Below the pieces are notes generated by a model that ran no database searches, was not told the DNA's origin, and saw only the letters and a list, made by a program, of their open reading frames with translations. A DNA stretch of 10,493 bases from contig JAFDJC010000095.1 in the NCBI GenBank assembly GCA_019307665.1, positions 1 to 10,493 on the forward strand. Direction: 5' to 3'. A program made the position numbers and the translations under genes. Below are positions 7,543 through 10,493 of this stretch, in pieces (position 1 is the first letter of the stretch; each line of letters begins with the position of its first letter). The DNA comes from Deltaproteobacteria bacterium. Lineage in GTDB: Bacteria > Desulfobacterota > Desulfobacteria > Desulfobacterales > SURF-7.

Positions 7543-7570
7543 ATTTTACGTTTATTTGCCTTTTTGTCAA
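7543..7570 (-). promoter_or_regulatory. Sigma70 promoter of the rplU-gpmI operon
   Basis: On the minus strand a perfect TTGACA (7565-7570) is followed after 16 bp by TAAAAT (7543-7548). Transcription would start near 7536, leaving a 47-nt leader before rplU. No other promoter of this quality was noticed between rplU and gpmI, so it probably serves all eight genes. Confidence 0.75.
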
Positions 7571-7801
7571 GAAAAAAAACAGGGCGTTCCCCAAAAATAA
7601 GGCTTGAAAATTTGCAAACGCAATAAATTCGGAAGTAGGGCCGGATTTACAAGTGATAAAACCGCCTTTCGACAAATTTTTAGGAAACTTGGCTTTAACA
7701 TAAATTTTAACTTTGCAGAGTTTGTTGACATTAAACCCCCGGCAGCTCAGCTCAACGTTATGGCTTGAAATTGTAAATCTATTGATTGAGTTAATTTCAC
7801 A
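7571..7801. other. Intergenic stretch between rplU and brnT
   Basis: This AT-rich stretch lies between the divergent rplU and brnTA promoters. I see no open frame worth calling and no clear hairpin with a T tract. It contains GGCAGCTCAGCTC followed by AACGTTATGG (about 7741-7763), which superficially resembles the 3' end of an integron attC site, but no matching 5' half was found. Nothing further can be supported. Confidence 0.5.
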
Positions 7802-7830
7802 TTGACATTTATATATATTATAATTATAAT
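7802..7830 (+). promoter_or_regulatory. Consensus promoter and overlapping operator of brnTA
   Basis: TTGACA (7802-7807), 17 bp, TATAAT (7825-7830): both hexamers and the spacing are exact consensus. A perfect 14-bp palindrome ATTATAATTATAAT (7817-7830) covers the -10 and is a natural operator for the ribbon-helix-helix antitoxin. BrnA autorepression is established for the family; the site itself is inferred. The brnT ATG begins 6 bp after the -10, so the transcript should start at or beside the A of the ATG. Confidence 0.75.
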
Positions 7831-7836
7831 TTCATT

Positions 7837-8130
7837 ATGAAAGAGATACGATTCACGTGGAATGAAACTAAAGCAAAAGCCAATTTATTAAAGCACAAAA
7901 TCTCTTTTAATGAAGCCGCTTCAGTATTTAGTGATGATAATGCCAGATTGATTTATGACCCAGATCACTCGTTGGAAGAGGAAAGATTTTTGTTGTTGGG
8001 TATTAGCTATAAGCTTAAAATACTGATTGTGGTTCATTGCATTAAAGATGAAAGCAACGAGATAGGAATAATCTCTGCAAGAAAAGCTTCAAAAAAAGAG
8101 CAGAAACAATACGGAGGATATATATTATGA
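7837..8130 (+). CDS. brnT: BrnT-family ribonuclease toxin
   Basis: BrnT is the toxin of a type II toxin-antitoxin pair. Family members have a RelE-like fold and cut RNA, stopping translation. Seen: the 97-residue product has the family pattern FTWNETKAKANLLKHKISF (6-24), EAASVFSD, DPDHSLEEERFLLLGIS (about 41-57), LIVVHC and the C-terminal ISARKASKKEQ, a usual catalytic-region ending. The gene is complete. No Shine-Dalgarno precedes it, and the consensus promoter leaves essentially no leader. The toxin gene comes first and overlaps brnA by 4 bp, the normal BrnTA order. Base composition is more AT-rich than the neighbouring operon, which suggests acquisition. Confidence 0.9.
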   Translation: MKEIRFTWNETKAKANLLKHKISFNEAASVFSDDNARLIYDPDHSLEEERFLLLGISYKLKILIVVHCIKDESNEIGIISARKASKKEQKQYGGYIL

Positions 8131-8336
8131 GAAAAGAATATGATTTTAACAATTCAATAAAGAATCCTTATTCAACGAAAGTGAAAAAACAAATTTCAAT
8201 TCGTATTGAAACAAACACAATTGCTTATTTTAAGGCGCTATCAAAAGAGGTTGGAATTCCATATCAGAATCTTATCAACTCTTATCTTGCAGAATGTGCT
8301 CATCAGCATAAAAAGCCTGAATTAAAATGGTCTTGA
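8127..8336 (+). CDS. brnA: BrnA-type ribbon-helix-helix antitoxin
   Basis: This antitoxin neutralises BrnT by direct binding and, in characterised systems, represses the shared promoter. The 69 residues show KNPYSTKVKKQISIRIE (about 12-28), which forms the DNA-binding beta strand, then the two helices AYFKALSKEVGIPYQNLINS and the tail YLAECA...KPELKW. This is the CopG/BrnA pattern with a short N-terminal toxin-contact segment. GGAGG lies 9 nt before the ATG, inside the end of brnT, so the antitoxin has a strong ribosome site while the toxin has none. The ATGA overlap (8127-8130) suggests coupled translation. The gene is complete. Confidence 0.88.
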   Translation: MRKEYDFNNSIKNPYSTKVKKQISIRIETNTIAYFKALSKEVGIPYQNLINSYLAECAHQHKKPELKWS

Positions 8337-8353
8337 GCCATACCAATCAGTCC

Positions 8354-8445
8354 AGTGGACAGCCGGGGACTGAGCCACTTTGAAAGGCTACTGGAAATTG
8401 AAATTTTATAATTTTACCAAAGTTTGTGGAACCCCGGCTGCCACT
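8354..8445. repeat. Imperfect inverted repeat, about 92 bp
   Basis: AGTGG-A-CAGCCGGGG (8354-8368) pairs with CCCCGGCTG-CCACT (8432-8445), 14 pairs with one bulge. Inside it CC-ACTTTG (8375-8382) pairs with CAAAG and GTGG (8418-8429) across bulges, leaving an AT-rich loop. The GC-rich arms stand out from AT-rich surroundings. It lies between brnA and the mazE promoter and carries no T tract on either strand, so it is not a simple terminator. A MITE, a structured RNA or a recombination site are all possible. Confidence 0.65.
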
Positions 8446-8474
8446 AACTTCGACCGTGTGCGCCTGAAAATTTC

Positions 8475-8514
8475 TTGACTTCATCACATATTTTGTATAT
8501 ACTTTGGCTATACT
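8475..8514 (+). promoter_or_regulatory. Promoter of mazE with duplicated -10 element
   Basis: TTGACT (8475-8480), 17 bp, TATACT (8498-8503) forms a near-consensus promoter. A second TATACT occurs 11 bp later (8509-8514), one helical turn away. The pair could be an operator for the MazE dimer or a second start site. The leader would be about 20 nt and contains AGAGG (8518-8522). Confidence 0.65.
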
Positions 8515-8529
8515 AATAGAGGTGTGAAA

Positions 8530-8778
8530 ATGCTTGCAAAAATTCAAAAATGGGGAAACAGTCAAGGCCTGCGTCTTACTAAAAATCTTCTTACCGAAGC
8601 ACAAATTCAAGTCGGTGATGAGGTTGATCTTTCAGTAAAAAGCGGTGTGATTGTCATTTCACCAGCAAAAAAAATACGTGGGCGTTACAAACTTGAAGAG
8701 CTTATAGCACGTATTCCTGAAAATTATCAAAACAATGAAGTCGGCTGGGGGAAACCGGTCGGTAAAGAGGTCTGGTAG
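8530..8778 (+). CDS. mazE: MazE-family antitoxin (AbrB/SpoVT fold), orphan
   Basis: MazE binds and inhibits the MazF ribonuclease and represses its own operon. I start at the ATG at 8530, 7 nt after AGAGG; the in-frame GTG at 8524 is too close to that site. Seen in the 82 residues: the swapped-hairpin DNA-binding domain MLAKIQKWGNSQGLRLTKNL and VGDEVDLSV...VIVISP (about 1-46), then a C-terminal toxin-binding tail ending GWGKPVGKEVW, typical for the family. The stop TAG is immediately followed by the ATG of mazF, which survives only as a stub. The antitoxin therefore has no cognate toxin here. It may still act as a DNA-binding protein or neutralise a MazF made elsewhere. Confidence 0.9.
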   Translation: MLAKIQKWGNSQGLRLTKNLLTEAQIQVGDEVDLSVKSGVIVISPAKKIRGRYKLEELIARIPENYQNNEVGWGKPVGKEVW

Positions 8779-8925
8779 ATGCCGGTTTATATCCCGAATC
8801 AGGGCGACATTGTTGCAATCAAAACATATTTATCGAACTCTTTTTTATATAAAGTCTGGTCAGACCTAATGCCGCCATATGGCTTGGTCAGTTTATCATG
8901 CTCCCGTGACGGTCTTTTTCGATAA
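8779..8925 (+). pseudogene. mazF: mazF toxin, 5' stub only
   Basis: Directly after mazE the frame reads MPVYIPNQGDIV, which I recognise as the start of a MazF/PemK endoribonuclease (the family pattern is GDIV followed by an aromatic residue and the rest of the SH3-like barrel). From about codon 13 the similarity stops and the frame runs 36 more codons through the antisense of the neighbouring gene to a stop at 8923-8925. MazF proteins are usually around 110 residues, so nearly the whole enzyme is missing. The break lies near 8813-8822. The stub retains an AGAGG ribosome site inside the end of mazE. Confidence 0.75.
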
Positions 8926-9080
8926 GGTTTTATAGCCGGCCCCATGATTTCCATCAGCAGCTTTTCCCATGCTTTAATATCTTTTTTGTAAAAAACAAGC
9001 TCCAGATAGTCTTCTTCCAGAGATCGTTTCTTTTTGATATTCAAAATACTTAATTTTTCAAAAATTTTATTTATTGTCAT
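8799..9080 (-). CDS. Small conserved hypothetical protein, 3' end probably truncated
   Basis: The 93-residue product reads from an ATG at 9080 with GAAGG about 9 nt upstream. It has a lysine-rich N-terminus (INKIFEKLSILNIKKKRSLE), a charged helical middle and a conserved-looking block LTKPYGGIRSDQTLYKKEFD (about 64-83). It has no signal peptide and no membrane segment. The last codons (ATMSP and stop) are antisense to the mazF stub, so the original C-terminus appears replaced at the deletion junction near 8813-8822. From memory, related small proteins continue after this block with a tryptophan-rich segment (VIAMFWPW-like), which would be missing here. Function is unknown; the position beside toxin-antitoxin genes suggests accessory DNA but proves nothing. 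Confidence 0.6.
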   Translation of the reverse strand: MTINKIFEKLSILNIKKKRSLEEDYLELVFYKKDIKAWEKLLMEIMGPAIKPYRKRPSREHDKLTKPYGGIRSDQTLYKKEFDKYVLIATMSP

Positions 9081-9099
9081 TTTGATGCCTTCAGTGCGT

Positions 9100-9135
9100 A
9101 TATTATTGGTTTAGACCGGATATTATTGGTTTAGA
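9100..9135. repeat. 16-bp direct repeat, period 20 bp
   Basis: ATATTATTGGTTTAGA occurs twice without mismatch (9100-9115 and 9120-9135), separated by CCGG. It lies directly upstream of the minus-strand hypothetical gene. A 20-bp period is close to two helical turns, so both copies face the same side of the DNA, as tandem regulator sites do. A local duplication is the alternative. Confidence 0.7.
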
Positions 9136-9276
9136 AATGAACCCTAAAATAACACGTTTAACCATAAAAAAAAGGTCATCCTCAAAAGCCGTTTAAATAC
9201 TGATTGATCTATCAATGATTATTTAGTAAATCATCACGCCATTGGCCGAAATTTTTAACTGGAGTGAATTTTACAT

Positions 9277-9972
9277 ATGAAAACAATGCAATATATAACG
9301 ATGATTATCTTTCTCCTGTTTGCATGCACGGCAATTGCACAGGAAAACCATAAAAACGAGACAGAGGACGAGGCGACCCCGCCAGCAGGCCGACGCTGGA
9401 TAGGTATGATGGGATCCTACGGTTCTGCCATGCATATCTGGAGCGACAGGACATATACGGGATATGAAAACTGGTCGTCAGGCATTTTCATGGAATGGGA
9501 ATCACCCAGGAAAACTATATTTTCACTTGATATTGGTTCAGTATGGCGGGGAGAAATGCGTTACTCCAAACTGTGGGGAACAATACCGCTATCTGATGAC
9601 CAACTGACAGATGAAGAGCTTGTGGAACAGGCTCCTCCTCCCTATAGTATGGAACTTGACCACCAGCAGATCACGTTTCTTGCTGTCCGACGGTGGATTT
9701 TTCTGCCGGATTATTATATCCGCCCCTACCTGGAGCTCGGTTTCGGCATATCATTTACAGATAAGCTCATTCTTACAGATGGGACGAGTTTCGCTTTTGA
9801 CTTTGTCGGCGGCGGCGGCGTTGAAATCGATTTAAGCAAAAAATGGACACTGTTTGCAGGATGCCGCGCTGCTCATTTTTCCAATGGTGGACAGATGTAT
9901 TTGACCAATAAAGACGTCATCGGCCCGGAATCCATAAACGGAGTGATCGCCCTTCGATATGAATTATTTTGA
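9277..9972 (+). CDS. Secreted outer-membrane protein resembling PagL/acyloxyacyl hydrolase
   Basis: The 231-residue product starts with a signal peptide (MKTMQYITMIIFLLFACTAIAQ, written in two parts: MKTMQYITM and the hydrophobic IIFLLFACTAIAQ). Cleavage after AIA is likely; LFAC could also be read as a weak lipobox. The mature part alternates polar and hydrophobic residues as a small beta-barrel does and ends in Phe231, usual for outer-membrane proteins. The last third has PYLELGFGISFTDK, GGGGVEIDL and AAHFSNGG (198-205) followed by RYELF, matching the PagL lipid A 3-O-deacylase pattern. His200 and Ser202 would be catalytic. The family Glu lies about 14 residues after His; here the nearest acidic residues are Asp213 and Glu218, so activity is uncertain. 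GGAG lies 12 nt before the ATG. It is a single gene, possibly modifying lipid A. Confidence 0.6.
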   Translation: MKTMQYITMIIFLLFACTAIAQENHKNETEDEATPPAGRRWIGMMGSYGSAMHIWSDRTYTGYENWSSGIFMEWESPRKTIFSLDIGSVWRGEMRYSKLWGTIPLSDDQLTDEELVEQAPPPYSMELDHQQITFLAVRRWIFLPDYYIRPYLELGFGISFTDKLILTDGTSFAFDFVGGGGVEIDLSKKWTLFAGCRAAHFSNGGQMYLTNKDVIGPESINGVIALRYELF

Positions 9973-9991
9973 TGAAAATCGGCATTGCAAT

Positions 9992-10024
9992 TTTTGTAAA
10001 AGTTTTGTAAAAGTTTTGTAAAAT
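9992..10024. repeat. Three tandem 11-bp repeats TTTTGTAAAAG
   Basis: TTTTGTAAAAG occurs at 9992-10002 and 10003-10013, and again at 10014-10024 with the last base changed. Each unit has T4/A4 symmetry, and the 11-bp period is about one helical turn, so the tracts are phased. It lies 70-100 bp upstream of the activase start. A curved-DNA or multimeric regulator site is possible. The same 10-bp core occurs in reverse orientation at 325-334. Confidence 0.75.
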
Positions 10025-10094
10025 GTAATTCTCGATCCAATAAGGCATAACTTTTGCTTTTTTGCCTCGACTCCGAGAACTGAAAGGTGTTGAG

Positions 10095-10493
10095 ATGCCG
10101 ACAAACTCAAATATTCTTGGTATTGACATAGGTTCTGTATCTATTTCAGCTGTGGAAATGGCTCCGAATAAAAAAATCACCGGAACCTATTATCAATTTC
10201 ATCAAGGGAAAATAACCGAAACTCTGAAAAACATCCTGGAGCAGCTTGATCTTCGCAGAATTTGCGGGATCGCTTCGACATCATCCACCCCTCAAATTTT
10301 AAAAACAAATCGACAATATGACAACAGGGTTGCGATAATGAAGGCCTGCCGTTTTTTTTATGGCCCCGTCAACGCAATCCTTATTGTCGGGGGTGAAAAA
10401 TTCGGCCTGATCCGTTTTGATGAAAAGGGCAATTATCTTAATTTCAAGGCCAATACATCTTGCGCTGCCGGTACCGGTAGTTTTTTGGACCAG
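10095..10493 (+). CDS. BadF/BadG/BcrA/BcrD-type acyl-CoA dehydratase activase, N-terminal part
   Basis: The frame opens at an ATG (10095) with AAAGGTG upstream and stays open for 133 codons to the window edge. Seen: LGIDIGSVSISAVEM (8-22), the phosphate-1 loop of ASKHA-fold ATPases; IASTSSTPQIL (59-69); ILIVGGEKFGLIRFDEKGNY (95-114); and NTSCAAGTGSFLDQ (120-133), where the Cys is a ligand of the bridging 4Fe-4S cluster in 2-hydroxyacyl-CoA dehydratase activators. Activators of this kind use ATP hydrolysis to push one electron into a radical dehydratase or benzoyl-CoA-type reductase in anaerobes. The GGEKFGLIRF variant is what I remember from very long fused activase proteins with DUF2229, rather than short HgdC activators. 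That part lies outside the window, so substrate and length cannot be judged. Confidence 0.88.
   Translation, partial: MPTNSNILGIDIGSVSISAVEMAPNKKITGTYYQFHQGKITETLKNILEQLDLRRICGIASTSSTPQILKTNRQYDNRVAIMKACRFFYGPVNAILIVGGEKFGLIRFDEKGNYLNFKANTSCAAGTGSFLDQ

Noticed and set aside
7690..7765. Possible integron attC site ending in AACGTTATGG upstream of brnTA
   Set aside because: Only one half resembles the attC core. No complementary 5' core or inner L-box pair was found within the usual length, so the similarity to the integrase remnant context is probably chance.
8347..8610. 87-codon minus-strand frame across the inverted repeat and the mazE start
   Set aside because: It runs antisense through the mazE promoter and N-terminus, has no plausible ribosome site or family resemblance, and is explained as a shadow.
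8854..8865. Palindrome GTCTGGTCAGAC as a terminator between mazF stub and the hypothetical gene
   Set aside because: The loop would be only 2 nt, there is no adjacent T tract in the right place, and it lies inside codons of the conserved block of the hypothetical gene.
10043..10066. GGCA...TGCC hairpin before the activase as a riboswitch or terminator
   Set aside because: The stem is 4 bp with a loop of about 15 nt. That is too weak to support a regulatory RNA call.
9917..10180. 87-codon minus-strand frame over the barrel gene end and activase start
   Set aside because: It crosses the tandem repeat, is antisense to two better-supported genes and has no ribosome site or recognisable motif.

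Overview
The window reads as a piece of a Gram-negative, strictly anaerobic-type bacterium, most likely a Desulfobacterota (deltaproteobacterial) sulfate reducer or relative. This is an inference from three things: the gene order rplU-rpmA-obg-proB-proA-nadD-rsfS-gpmI, a start-truncated acyl-CoA dehydratase activase of the type found in large anaerobe proteins, and a Tat-exported redox-type gene with an in-frame UGA where a cysteine would be expected.

Layout. Positions 1-249 (minus) hold the 5' part of a Tat lipoprotein gene that runs off the window edge; its codon 75 is TGA and may encode selenocysteine. Positions 250-528 hold its promoter, a minus-strand terminator and a LexA-like palindrome. 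Positions 529-780 (plus) are a decayed integron-integrase-like tyrosine recombinase with three lesions, ending against the gpmI stop codon.

Positions 781-7489 (minus) are one tightly packed housekeeping operon read from a sigma70-type promoter at 7543-7570. It encodes ribosomal proteins L21 and L27, the ribosome-assembly GTPase Obg, the first two proline enzymes ProB and ProA, the NAD enzyme NadD, the ribosome silencing factor RsfS and the glycolytic mutase GpmI. Junctions are 4-bp overlaps, a 26-bp overlap, a zero-gap join or short gaps, so the genes are probably co-transcribed and partly translationally coupled.

Positions 7490-9260 are an AT-rich accessory stretch. It carries an intact BrnT/BrnA toxin-antitoxin pair whose consensus promoter predicts a leaderless toxin mRNA, a 92-bp imperfect inverted repeat, a MazE antitoxin with its own promoter, and a deletion scar that leaves only the first dozen codons of mazF fused head-on to the 3' end of an unrelated small conserved gene. 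Tandem and direct repeats of promoter-like size lie at 9100-9135 and 9992-10024.

Positions 9277-9972 (plus) encode a secreted outer-membrane beta-barrel-like protein resembling the PagL/acyloxyacyl hydrolase group. Positions 10095-10493 (plus) are the N-terminal 133 codons of a BadF/BcrA-type activase that continues past the window. I saw no tRNA, rRNA, CRISPR array or intact transposase.
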